A DNA stretch of 64,000 nucleotides, taken from the NCBI RefSeq assembly GCF_041381155.1, contig NC_091134.1:58993467-59057466 (forward strand). The letters run 5' to 3'. Position numbers and translations under genes: made by a program. The notes under the pieces are model-generated. The model worked only from the letters and a program-made list of their open reading frames with translations. It ran no database searches and was not told where the DNA came from. Below are positions 14,401 through 25,658 of the stretch, in pieces (the first letter of the stretch is position 1; each line of letters opens with the position of its first letter). The DNA is from Argopecten irradians. Its lineage: Eukaryota; Mollusca; Bivalvia; Pectinida; Pectinidae.

Positions 14401-17400
14401 TTGACACGGTACTGAATGTCGTGTGTCGTAATATTACCATCTTATAGACTAGGCAGATAAGTCATTTCACAAATACAGCCTGTAAGTGTACGAAGTTGTG
14501 TATTGAAACATGTGGCATACTTACGCGCAATGGGATTTTCTCAAGGCAATAAAACTCGGTTGTTTGGATATAGATATTTAAATTCAATAGAGCAGCATGA
14601 AGGTATTATTAATAAATAGCAATGTAAACATATGTCAGACATCAAATATTTATATGTGTCATGTACATTTTCCTTCTCTTAATAGCATTTTCTATTCAAG
14701 AATTACCAGATAAACACATTAAGTATTAAAGCTATTATTTTGTATATTGTTAGGTTCATATATTTTGAAAGGTTATTCTAAATGCATGATCTTTGATAGC
14801 GTACGTTGGAAATATGGATGCTAGTTATTTCTTTCAAAATCTTAAATCATTTTATTTCCTCTTGTATACCGTGATATTCATACCTTTAGGCAAGTTGTCT
14901 GATTTATTTCATTTTGTATCATCTTATTATCAACAATCTTCGTCTCTAACAACTTTGGCGTGTTCTACAGGATGGACAATGAACATTTCTCTTTACAGAG
15001 ATACCTTGGTCATTTGTATGACTCTCTGATGCTGGATTGGTTTTGAGTGGTGGGTGGGGTTTATATAATAAATATTAAACATACGGGTCCGTCTCTATTG
15101 GCAAAGGTTGTGGTTTAACGCATTGAACAGGTAAACATGATCTAGACAGAATCTGGAAATGAAAGTCAAGAGCATATCATATGAAGCTCTCTGGTTATGT
15201 ATTTTATCAGTATATATTCAAGTTTGAATTAACATGGCGATTATGGAAATACGTGCCATGGATGAATCATTATTTCATTATTTGAACAAATCTATCATCA
15301 TGTAGGAAAGCTTGTTTGTTTTATTTACGGTTGTCAAGTCTTTAAATGTTGAAATTAAAAATAGGAAGACATGGGTTCGACCGAACTGTTGTGGGTAGGA
15401 TGATTTCGATTGTTTAGGTAGACTGCAATCTGAAGACATTTTAACAAAAACAAACATGGCATTGAAATAGATTGTGAATATACATTAAAATGGATATATT
15501 ATAAAAGTGACATCTAAAGTTATAGACGTGGGTGCTGGGAATATAATAGCTAAAGTTGTACAAATAGTTTATAGATTTCATTACCACCGCGAGACATGCG
15601 TTTTAATCAACACTCATGTAACTGAGACGAGGGAACACAAAATTACAAAAGTAATTATCTTGTCATATGCCATACATTTAAAAGCAGTTAGCAGTCGTAA
15701 TATACTATATGAATATATCGCGTTTCATTTTAGGTCAAAATCCTCTGAAAACTCAGATAAATAGTTAATAAGAACTAACGGTAGATGACTATCTCGAAGT
15801 CTGATTAATTCTTTCGTGATGGATTAGCCATAAGGCAATTTCCCCATACAATAGTAAATTATGTTATATTCCAGAGCAATTGGTAAAACCTAAATTTTAC
15901 TGAATTAGGTAATTTTATAATATAAATTGCACTTTCAGATGTCAGTAAAACTTGAAAATATTATATAAATACGCATGTATATAAAGACCTATTGCTATCA
16001 TACAATAAAGAGTAGGTAGGCAGATAACTATGTAATCAAATATAACCCAATGACTAAAGCCTTTACAAGCCATACAAGTTAATTATTTCAGTACACTGTT
16101 GATTTGTTTGTCTCCTACATGGTTTAGTTGGCAAAATGATTTGTTAAATTAAAAATTATTATGTCTTCTAAATAAACTTCTGTATTTACCCAGTTTCAAA
16201 AACTGTTAATTCTCTTGGTTTGATGAATTAAATTGATGATAACATCATAAGTCAAATGTAAATTATTGTTTATGATACCAAAAATGTGATATTTATCAAC
16301 GTACGAAATCGGTATACATACCAAATATGGACACACATCAGAAGAGACCACATAGAGCTGTATGTGAAGCTCGATAGAGTTATTCCCCTTCATATCATAT
16401 GAGTAGTTGCGACTTACATATATATTCAAAATAACATCAAACATCAATAGATAATGAGGTGTCGTCATAAGTCAATGATTATCATAGACCGGTAATGTTT
16501 AAAGTCCATTCTGAGGCTGAAAGTCTTCAAAATATTGGATGTTGTACTTATGGATGAAAAATGTCTTAAATTAGTTTTTTTTTCTTTTTCATATATTAGC
16601 ACAGCTATTGAAATCGTTCAGTATTATATTTCAGAGTGAAATACAGTGTATGCACAAATATAACAAGGCGAAGTCACTGGGTATCAGGCGTACTGTAGAT
16701 AAATTTTTATTTATCCGTTTGGTCTAGTATTGATAAATCACCTGTTGATATACAGTGTGTATGACAGTTAAGTCATTTTCATTTCATTTCCCAAGAAAAA
16801 AAAATAAATAAATGACTTACATAGGAGGAAATGTATATGAAATAAAATGCCCTGAACATAGCTTGTTTTGTTTCCTTGTACCTAATTATGGCTTTGTGCT
16901 CTAAAGTTAAGAACAAAGAAAAATATTGTAATGACTTATTCTCTCTCTGGAGAACACATATCTGGTAAAATATCAACCTATACTTTGTATTTACTGTATA
17001 TATATCAACATTTTGTCGGTTTTCAGTAAAACCAGACATTGTTTCATAAATAAATTTAAACTTTGTTAAAAATTTTTTTATTCAAATATCAAAAGTGAAT
17101 AAATCATTGAATCAACCTACATGTAAGCTTACACTTTATATTTGCGGACAGTTAATTCTCAGGAAGACATCAAAGCTTTGGTATAATTGAATAAAATAAA
17201 TGTATTATTGACCACTAATCACTCCCATAACACGAGAGTCGAATGGTCTGCCTTTTTTTTCGGACATCATTGTGCTGACTGTCGACTCTCATTTCCAAAG
17301 GCTTATTTCTTTGATGTATTAAAATCTGTTGTCGGGACAGTAGCACAGACCATTCAGGCACGTTTAATATCTATTTAAATAACCAAGGTCAGGTCAAATG

Positions 17401-20060
17401 TAATGTTATCGTGCCATATATGACGATTCTATTTTTATTATTTTTGTTTTGAATAGGGATTATACTAATTTATTATTTATGTCATTATAAACAGGTTTAT
17501 TATGAAATGTTACGGGTGGGATATTAACTAAACATTTGTGAATTCATTCCAGTATATCACAAAGCGTTTTTACACATACGCATCAATGGTTTTAAATCGA
17601 AACCATCTCACTCGCTACCCGTGAGAAATCAAATATGAAGGTTGAAATTGAAGGTTGCATTTAGGAATAAATACAATTGATCTTTTGCATCCTTCAACAA
17701 CAGAAACTCAATAATCAGACAATGTGAATAGCTGTGTTTAGAAAAAGAAAGACACTTTCATAAACATAGATACGTGGACTATTTGCCACTCAGATAAATA
17801 TAATTCCATAAATCATGATGGAAATTATTTCCGACGGCTTACACAATGGCTATTGTATTGATTAGATATGATACTGAAAGTGTTTCTAGATTTCTCAATG
17901 ACACCAGAATAGACAGCTTTGTGACTGTTTGTATGGTGTCAGAGATAACATTCTCAAATGGGACAGGAAGGAATTCAATCCGGACTTTACCCGCAACTTA
18001 GCATTGTTAGAAAATTTTGATTAAATCCGTCTGATAATGATACTAAGTGGGCGATTTGTAATGTAGCTTTTACTTCTGTGTTATAGTTAAACGTACGGGA
18101 ATTTTATTTTCTGGTGTCTGTTAGTCATCATAGGATATACAATATCACACTAGCTGAGATGGGTTACATTTTCTCCGATATTTGTCAGGGCAGAGCTGTT
18201 ATAAAAAATACACCAAATAGCAATGAACGACTTTCAATATCGTTAGACAAAAAGGATATAAAACCAACGGATCGATACCGTTCATTGGACTGTATCAATC
18301 ACGTGTATCGCCATGGAGACTTATCTAAACAGTCTACACCACGACTTCCGGTAATTCTACCAAAAACATTATCAACAAGGAAGGGACCCCTGGTGTTGTA
18401 CTCCGAAACATTGTGTAATAGGAAGTGTGGTTTAAAGGACAGTAAAACACACCAACATTACGGTTTGTAACTGCAAAACGTTTATTTCCAGGTGTTTTAC
18501 CCTCCAGACATCGTGTGTCGAAGACGATTTGTTGTTTTAGCAATGATAAAATAAACACTGAGCAAATCTGGAATGGAGAAACACATGAACATAAAAAGCT
18601 GGTAAACATCCTGGAGAGACTAATCACAGTAATGACTAGGAAAATACGTACTGGACGTCATCAATACAGTGCTATCGGTGCTCCTGAGGACATTTTACTT
18701 ACAGTTTTTGTATATTTATGGATAAAAGACATGGATACCTTGGTTATGATATTGATTCAATCTGTGTAATTGCAATTTAAATCAACTGGATAGCTACAAT
18801 ATTGCAGCTAGAGAAATCCATACAATCTTACTATTGCATCATTCAAAATAGTTCCTACTTCTGTTATGTGGTTTACCTGGAACGTTAGGAATACTTTAAC
18901 CTTTTGACGGACTCGTTTGTTACGTAATAAAGACTACGATAAACGCTGTGTTCATAATATGTAAGCTTTTGAAAGACTTGATTTTTAAGGTTCGTCTGAT
19001 TATTACTAAACTTTTGCATTGAAAACAAGTTTTACTGCTTAATTGAATTTTAATGCATTTTCCATAAAACATATGTTTTCAACATTTTGTTTTCTTTCAG
19101 TCAAACCAGACACTATGTCATAAATAGAATTAAACTATGGCTTTAATAAAACATTGTAAGTCAAAAATAAAAAATGGGTAAATCATTGAATCGCAATACA
19201 AACGAAAGCTGACTGTAAAGGTATGGAATTAACAATAAAAATGAATCCCGTGGGATGATCACGTAATTATAATAGTTTTTGTTTTCATTCGTGATTTATT
19301 TGTTTAACAAAACACAAAAGTATCTTGACTTAACAGGAAAATTTTATTTGTCGAATTATAATTTCAAACTCAATCATATTCAAACTAGACCTGACTTATC
19401 GGCCTTCAAACAGAAAATCAGTGTGATTAATTTATCCATTGGTTTTGTTTTAATATTTTCATTGTAAACATACTGCGTTTTATTGTCATTTCAATATTTA
19501 TTCACTCTTCTTTACAATGTGTCTGTTTTATAACAGTTCCCAATGTATCCACTAATGTATCCCTGTAAACATATCTGCATTAGTATATGACAACATTTAT
19601 GTATATTTTGCTGAATATGACACGTAAAACATATAGATTACATTATGTGTGTAATGTTACATAGCTTGTGAACCTTGAGAGAGGCCTGATTACTAACAAA
19701 ATGGATATCATCTGTATCTTTTTTAATATCTGGAATCATTTCAAATATTTTAATGTAAAGGATTATTGCAAGTTAGCACTAGACAATTTAACAAAGTTGT
19801 GTGTATATATACAGAAAGCAGAAAGCATTCTAAAACAAACGAATTGGTTTTTTTTATGAAAGTGTTATTATCTTTTGTGCAACTCGTATCAATTAAGTGT
19901 AAACTTTATTATCGTGACAAAAATTCTTCTAGAATAATTGATTAATTTGTGATGTGTTATTTGCTCACAAAGAATCGTAACGATCAATAAGAATCTTCTG
20001 TATCGTGATTGACACACAAAAAAATAGTGTCTCTAGACAAAATGGCGGCGATGATAAGTT
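11473..20060. other. Gene-poor 8.6 kb, inside the duplicated block
   Basis: No exon with recognisable protein similarity, no RNA gene and no element with clear ends is visible. Short frames such as 14793-15029, 15507-15764 and 18114-18470 reappear in copy 2 only because the whole block is duplicated. Synonymous-type constraint cannot be judged from nearly identical copies. Confidence 0.5.
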
Positions 20061-23000
20061 TTATGTAGATATCGGATCAGAATCACAGTTCTGGACACGT
20101 GTGGATGACAAAGATCTGATGAAGCGCCGGAAGTCCCCTCCCAGTCTGGGGAGATCCATTACAACCATTATGGCGGCGATAGAACACATGATTGCCGCAC
20201 CAATATACCCGATGCTCTGCGCAGACGCACGGTGATCCGGGGTACTCACAAGCTTCCTTTTATACGACGATAAATCTTTCTTACTCACTGTCAATGTCTG
20301 CTTGATCTCGTTGATTTTAGATTCGAGTTGTTTCGGTGTTATAGTTGTGTTTGTGACATCTTCACAAGGACAGTAACAGACCGGTGAAGTGTACGTAGAC
20401 TCATAAACCGATGACGTAGAACACATACCTGTATTTATGAAATGAAACAATAATATTTATTAAACAGATACTTTTAGTTGCTGTTTCACAAAAACGTGCG
20501 TTTTGGGGGCTAAAATGATTCCCTTTTTCTTCGAAAATGGCTTCATTCCATGTATTCTTTTTATATTTGACTAACATTATTTACCTGGACCAGGCACTGA
20601 AGGGGAAGTTTTGATCCCCACATCAATAGTTAACAACTGCGGTGTTACAGAAAGAGTCGAGTCCACAATGTCCAAAGAAGACGTCTGAAGTCCTGATGTC
20701 TCATCCTCGGAACTCTCCTGCCAGCACGATGAGGATACGTCAAACGTACTCGTCATCACAATTTCCTCTGACGAAGAGCTCGTGATCGCTGGTATATACT
20801 CAGAGCAAACGTCAGCAGGAAGGTAGGACGCGCTGACATTTTCATGGTCATCGAGTTTCAGTAAACCTTAGAACAATAATATTGACCTAAAGGTTAATAT
20901 CAATTTAAATATGAGCAGTTGACAGAGAGAATGACACTTTTATTATATCTGTAAATAAATTGATAAATAATCATATTTAACTACACACATAAATATAACC
21001 ATTGTTTTTTTATACATAACATGAAGCTACCCTCTGCAAACATGTACACTATATATATATATATATATAACTATAAAACAGTTTTTTCCTCCCTAGCGCT
21101 TTCTCGGCTCATGCCGGTCTTCAGGGGTTTGAATTCTTTTATTTGTAAAACATGACGTCATAGTACAATGACGTCATAGTAAGATTACGTCATGACATGG
21201 TACATAAAGATATTGTGAATGGTTCGGGAAAATAGACAATGAACAAGCTGATTATTTAAGAAGGAATTTCACCAGATTTTTAGACGATTGTTTTATAATC
21301 TGGCAATCAGATAAATATGTAAATACATTATTTCAAGAACTTAATAAGCTACATCCTGATATACAGTACACAATGGATTCTAGTACAGTAAAACTACCGT
21401 TTTTGGATATATCTGTACATATTAAAAATGGTGAAATCACTACTGACTTGTATTGTAAGCCGACGGATTCGCATAACTATCTTGATTTTTATTCAAATCA
21501 TGCTAGGCATGTAAAGCTAAATATCCCCTTTAATTTAGCGTCCCGTCTAATCACATTCGTAAGTGATAAAACTATTTTAGCTAAACGCTTAGATAATTTA
21601 ATCTTTTATCTGCGCAAACAGCATTATCCACAAGAAGTTATAGATTATGGAGTTGAAAGAGCAAAAAAAGAAGGACCTATTCATTTAAGGAAACCGAATA
21701 AAGTGATATACAAAAGCAATATAATACCTTTTGTCAGTACTTTTAATCCAAACAACTACAATATTTTTCCAATTGTAAAAGGTTGTGAAGATTACATGAA
21801 AAATAGCGACAGAATGAAATTGATTTTATCTAACCAGAAAATAATAAATTGCAAGCGTCAGCCTAAAAACCTTAAACGTATTTTATGTGCGTCAAAATTT
21901 GATTCGAAAATGCAAGATACTTCTGTCACTAAATGTATGCAAAAGCGTTGCAAAACATGTGATATTATTATAAAGTGTAAAAATTATACATTCAAAAATG
22001 GTTTTAATTTCAAAATTAAAACTAATATGAATTGTACATCCAAAAATGTCATATACGCACTTATTTGTAGCAAATGCTCAGATTTTTATATTGGTCACAC
22101 AGGAATGGAATTGAGAAAGAGAGTTACATTACACCGACAACAAACCAAAACAGACCATCTCATATATTTAACAGTAAACGAACATTGTCATATGTGTGCT
22201 AATGATAATTTTTTTATTTTACCAATATATCAAATGTCCAATTCAGATCTTTTAAAAAGAGAAAATAAAGAAATGTATTTCATTCAACTTATGAAACCTG
22301 TGCTAAATTCAGAACGGGACAAAGGAACTTCATATTAGTTTTTATCCTGCAACTGTCCCACATACTGACCGATAACTACTGCCGGATAAACTTGTGCTTT
22401 ATCCGTCAATACGATATGCTTTATCCGTCAATACGATCACGTGAATTTGTTCCATATCTGACGGCACTTTTTCTAACTTGACCCAGAACTTGAACCTTCC
22501 GGTGAATGAAACGTCATTCAGTCCCGCTAAAACGTGACGTCACATTCACCGAAATGACGTCATTTTTACGATATCGAAAATCTCGTATGGCGGTGCCGTC
22601 TTTTTCTTGGCTCATGACAAAGGTATGTATTGTTAAGTAATTCTTTAATGGGTATTTATTGTTATTTGAGTATTTTCATTTCCTTTCAGTGATATATCAC
22701 ACTGAATAGAATTACGGTGACTGTTTGTGAATGCGCTTATTTATTTCTCACGGCAGTAAAAAGGAGTGCACGCTCATTCGGTTAAGTGAATGAATCTTTA
22801 CCTCCGCATCAAAGAATCGTCTCGCTTCGAGCGAAACAAAGTATGGAACTGTCAATTTGATTTCGTTTTGAATGCCATAATGGTTGCAGGATAAACAGAA
22901 TACACGGTTAGTATCTTACAATACAAGGTTTATTTTGGTGCTCGATACGGAAAGCCGAGATGACTCGGCAAAGCCTCGTCATCTCGGCTTTCCTAAGTCT

Positions 23001-24391
23001 CGCACCAAAATAAACCTTGTATTGTAAGATACTAACCGTGTATTCTCTATTTATTTCGTCCTCATGTTTTTGTTATTTTCTTCCAGAACCATTCACAATA
23101 TCTTTATGTACCATGTCATGACGTAATCTTACTATGACGTCATTGTACTATGACGTCATGTTTTACAAATAAAAGAATTCAAACCCCTGAAGACCAGCAT
23201 GAGCCGAGGAAGCGCTAGGGAGAAAAAACTGTTTTATAGTTGTGTTTTTTTTTATGTATATGGAAACCATCACATGGACATTGTTCTTTTTTACTTTATA
23301 TATATAAGAAATAAAAACAATAACGACTGACTAGTGAGCGCTTTCGCCCCATTCAAGGGAGCTCTTCAGACTCTGAAGAGCTCCCTTGAATGGGGCGAAA
23401 GCGCTCACTAGTCAGTCGTTATTGTTTTTATTTCTTATAGATTTCGTCCGTAAGGATTTTTCTTTAAATTTATCATATATATATATATATATATATAGTG
23501 TATAGTCATATAAACACACAACCCTATTATAGTTTGAATACATTGAGGTTTAATTTAGTTTTATATCTTTGATTTAATCATTTGTTACCATGGCGATAAC
23601 AGTCAATAACATTACCTTTCAGATACATCATGCCCTTTAGACCACTTTTCCCGCCAATTCCTCGGAGCATCATGGAACATTTATGTGCATTGGTGTCATG
23701 TTTGAACCCCAGACACTCGTCAGTGCAGAGATCAAAACAATCACTAGGCTCGGGCTTACGTCTGTACGTCGCCTGAGTTATGTACGTCATATCCGGTACG
23801 TCATCGGTCAGAGTAAAGCATGAATCAACATCTGAAATGAGCATAATATAATGTAACGACGTCTTAAGCTGCACAAAGTTAGACCGTTTATTATTGTTAA
23901 ATAGCACAGCCATATATATCAAAACACATTTTAAAATCGTATTCGAAGACGCTCTGAAAACACAAGAACCACTTCACTCTACAATTTCGATTTTGAATTT
24001 TAGTATTATTGTCATCAAGACAGACAATATTGGACGAAAAGTATGATGATTGTTGAGAAATTCAACGTTGAACTTATTGTGCAGTTTTACTTTTCAGATA
24101 AAAAAACAAACTAGCAAATCTTAACAATATCGTAAACAACAAACCCAAAATTGTTATGATTTCTTGCAGCCTAAGGAGTACCTACCAATGCCGTTTGCTT
24201 GGCATAGGAACTGTTTTGATTCCTGACATGCTTCTCTATTGTAAAACATACGACGGATGTCTAATAAGAAACAGCCGGTTCCCACCTCATTCGCCACGGG
24301 TGCGTAGGTCGCCTTGGACGTATATTCGTCACATCCGGCCCATCGCAGAGAATCATCCGCGTTGTGATGAAGTCCAATCCACATGGTTGGT
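20061..24391 (-). CDS. C-type lectin/PAN membrane receptor, copy 1, 5'-truncated (exons 3-6 only)
   Basis: Four exons match the complete gene at 50916-55740: 24391-24186 (C-terminal half of the C-type lectin domain, starting at WIGL), 23831-23616 (PAN/apple-like), 20866-20585 (Ser/Thr-rich stalk, 94 codons, open here) and 20428-20061 (CxCxC linker, transmembrane helix, tail, stop). Splice phases are all 1 after exon 3 and agree. Exons 1-2 (signal peptide and first half of the lectin domain) are missing: the sequence upstream of exon 3 runs into the Gypsy 5' LTR at 24478, and what follows that element is unrelated to the region 5' of copy 2. As assembled, this copy cannot make a secreted or membrane lectin. 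It may be an allele mis-joined to other sequence rather than a true truncated paralog. A PLE sits antisense in the intron between the PAN and stalk exons. Confidence 0.8.
21050..21069. repeat. (TA)n microsatellite
   Basis: Uninterrupted TA dinucleotides directly next to the left terminal repeat of the Penelope-like element. Copy 2 has the same tract near 51.91 kb. Confidence 0.9.
21091..21127 (-). ncRNA. Candidate hammerhead ribozyme in PLE terminal repeat
   Basis: Read on the minus strand, the 37 nt contain CCC, then CUGAAGA (core), a CGGC-AUGA-GCCG stem II, GAA, a self-complementary AGCGCU (stem III, three pairs if two molecules or tandem units pair), then A as the cleavage-site H17, then GGG pairing with the leading CCC as stem I. 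All conserved core positions of a type I hammerhead are present except for a C/A closing mismatch in stem II. Hammerheads with very short stem III are known from PLEs. Activity is inferred only from pattern. An identical copy is at 51951-51987. Confidence 0.55.
21208..22338 (+). CDS. PLE reverse transcriptase C-terminus plus GIY-YIG endonuclease (5'-truncated)
   Basis: The frame is open from 21208 and has a methionine at 21373. FLDDC at 21277-21291 is the catalytic RT motif C (YADD-like box). LPFLDI followed about 20 residues later by YCKPTDSHNYLDFYSNH is the typical PLE/RT thumb segment. A cysteine-rich linker (MQKRCKTCDII) precedes IYALICSKCSDFYIGHTG and LRKRVTLHR at about 22045-22138, the GIY-YIG nuclease core, followed by the conserved E-x-x-x-I/M segment near KENKEMYFIQ. 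The fingers/palm N-terminal part is absent, so this is the 3' part of a PLE. Known PLEs use this protein for target-primed integration; this copy is a relic. Confidence 0.85.
   Translation, partial: RYCEWFGKIDNEQADYLRRNFTRFLDDCFIIWQSDKYVNTLFQELNKLHPDIQYTMDSSTVKLPFLDISVHIKNGEITTDLYCKPTDSHNYLDFYSNHARHVKLNIPFNLASRLITFVSDKTILAKRLDNLIFYLRKQHYPQEVIDYGVERAKKEGPIHLRKPNKVIYKSNIIPFVSTFNPNNYNIFPIVKGCEDYMKNSDRMKLILSNQKIINCKRQPKNLKRILCASKFDSKMQDTSVTKCMQKRCKTCDIIIKCKNYTFKNGFNFKIKTNMNCTSKNVIYALICSKCSDFYIGHTGMELRKRVTLHRQQTKTDHLIYLTVNEHCHMCANDNFFILPIYQMSNSDLLKRENKEMYFIQLMKPVLNSERDKGTSY
22897..23046. repeat. 150-bp imperfect hairpin (inverted repeat) near PLE right end
   Basis: About 69-bp arms starting AGAATACACGGTTAGTATCT are inverted around a ~13-base loop (TCGGCAAAGCCTC). 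The arms differ only in a short internal stretch near the CTCGATAC / GTCTCG positions. It sits inside the PLE 3' region and is missing from copy 2 together with the ~950 bp around it. Confidence 0.85.
23303..23439. repeat. 137-bp near-perfect palindrome with hammerhead-like core
   Basis: Arms of 68 bp meet around a single central C (TCTTCAGA-C-TCTGAAGA). Each arm contains AGCGCTTTCGCCCCATTC and, on the outgoing strand, CTGAAGA, a GCTCC/GGGGC stem-loop and GAAAGCGCT, the same hammerhead-like pattern as the neighbouring PLE terminal repeat. This suggests two head-to-head PLE terminal repeats of another subfamily. It interrupts a TA-rich tract that is continuous in copy 2. Confidence 0.85.
23474..23498. 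repeat. (AT)n microsatellite
   Basis: Uninterrupted AT dinucleotides just right of the palindrome. In copy 2 the matching tract (53200-53226) is continuous across the palindrome insertion point. Confidence 0.9.
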
Positions 24392-24477
24392 CTGTTACGG
24401 AAAAGGAGAATTGTAAATTGAGAGAAGAACCTGCTAACGTCTTTTTTTTATCTTAAATATGTGTTCTTTGCGATTCA

Positions 24478-25588
24478 TGTTACGAATATTACATTATCTA
24501 CTTTTTAGCAGATAATCATAATATCTATGTTTATAAAACATGAGATATATCCTGACGTAAATATATTATACTTGATTTATAACGGAAATTCCCGACAACT
24601 TTGACATGGCGGATCGACCATGCCATTCAAAATGGCGAGATTCATCAACTTTGATTCAGACGATTGAAAACGATTACAGGTCGATTATCTTACCTTATAC
24701 TGTAAACGAAGCATGTTTAGATTCTTCATTATGTTATTAATTCGTGTATTATTGTTGTATGCACTCTAAACCATCAGAAAGCCCATTATTCTGCGAAATT
24801 CCATGACAGAGAGCGGCGGTTGTTTACAGTTTGGCGGAATCTAGATTGTGACGTCACAACATGTAAGCTCGATTCTGATTGGTCAATAGGGTCTCGGCGG
24901 CGAGTATAAAAGGCCGTCCGAAACGTCAAAACGTCAGTTCGATTTTCGACTCACACTCTGCTGGTCACAATACCTTCAGACTCCACAACCTTACCTTAGA
25001 GGATGTCGTCAGTTACACCTAAACGATGGGTAGGCATCCAAGTTTGTTTGGTTTCTCAATACTAGTGTTCTATATATTCGAGCATTACTTACTATTTACG
25101 TTAACGTCATCTTACGTTGGTTTACCTACACAACGACGTGATGCATTATGGGATACTCCCAAAAGCAGACGATATACGTTGTAAAGGAAACAATGTGAAT
25201 ATGATTCTAACTTATAATTAAATGCTTACAAGTTGATGTGATACGATCCAAGGGAAGCAACCTCTACAGAAATTAGTAGCACAAGTCATTTTGGCTCTAT
25301 TATTTAGATTTTTATCATAAACGATCGTAACTATTACAAATACAGTACGATCTCATCATATGAGCTAACGTATCGACATTTTTACTAATATTATAACAGA
25401 ACAGCTACTGAAGTATCTGTTCCAAAATTACATACCAATGTACTTTATTGTAACCTTATATAATTCTTGTTAACATAATAAATATACCAGAACTTTTACA
25501 AAAGTGTTTGCCAATTATATCTAATAAATCCACGATACTGGACAGGGAGCGAACCTGGGGTTATGTAACACCCGTTAAAAACGTTACA
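24478..25588 (+). repeat. 5' LTR of the Gypsy element
   Basis: Begins TGTTACGAATATT and ends ACGTTACA. The start interrupts a sequence that is continuous in copy 2 at about 54217. It is followed at once by TTGGCGTCGTCGGCAGG, the expected position of the primer-binding site; I cannot name the primer tRNA. Confidence 0.93.
24849..24912 (+). promoter_or_regulatory. LTR core promoter: CRE, CCAAT box and TATA box
   Basis: TGACGTCA (CRE palindrome) at 24849-24856, ATTGG (inverted CCAAT) at 24878-24882 and TATAAAAG at 24905-24912 lie in the usual order and spacing of a pol II promoter inside the LTR. The same three boxes occur in the 3' LTR (TGACGTCA at 33206-33213, TATAAAAG at 33262-33269). Transcription start is expected about 25-30 bp downstream. 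Confidence 0.7.
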
Positions 25589-25658
25589 TTGGCGTCGTCG
25601 GCAGGATAAGATATATAGAACAAACATTCAAATATTTTTGGTAATTTTAATGTAAACA

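Larger units (their letters stand above)
21071..23239 (+). mobile_element. Penelope-like element (PLE), copy 1, with inverted terminal repeats
   Basis: About 155-bp arms at 21071-21225 and 23086-23239 are inverted copies with a few mismatches. They enclose a reverse-transcriptase C-terminus plus GIY-YIG endonuclease frame. PLEs are known for terminal repeats that can be direct or inverted and for 5' truncation, which fits here: the RT frame begins only near the FLDD box. The element lies next to a TA microsatellite, in an intron and antisense to the lectin gene. Each arm has two perfect TGACGTCA palindromes and two more lie at 22535 and 22555. It is 5'-truncated and so not autonomous. Confidence 0.8.
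9224..24477 (+). repeat. Large duplicated block, copy 1
   Basis: From GAGGGACTAACCTCGAC at 9224 to the base before the LTR at 24478, this block is repeated in the same orientation at 39503-54217, about 30 kb away. Over polished stretches the copies look about 98-99% identical by eye. Structural differences are a ~92-bp segment near 15.85 kb absent from copy 2, a ~950-bp segment (about 22302-23256) absent from copy 2, and a palindrome at 23303-23439 absent from copy 2. The copy-1 right end is the 5' LTR of the Gypsy element. Confidence 0.95.

Noticed and set aside
18114-18769. Overlapping open frames of 118, 97 and 84 aa, also found in copy 2 near 48971-49626
   Set aside because: Conservation here only reflects the block duplication. 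No domain, splice or codon signal supports a gene.
20005-20235. 76-aa plus-strand frame, repeated at 50860
   Set aside because: Antisense shadow of the lectin TM exon.
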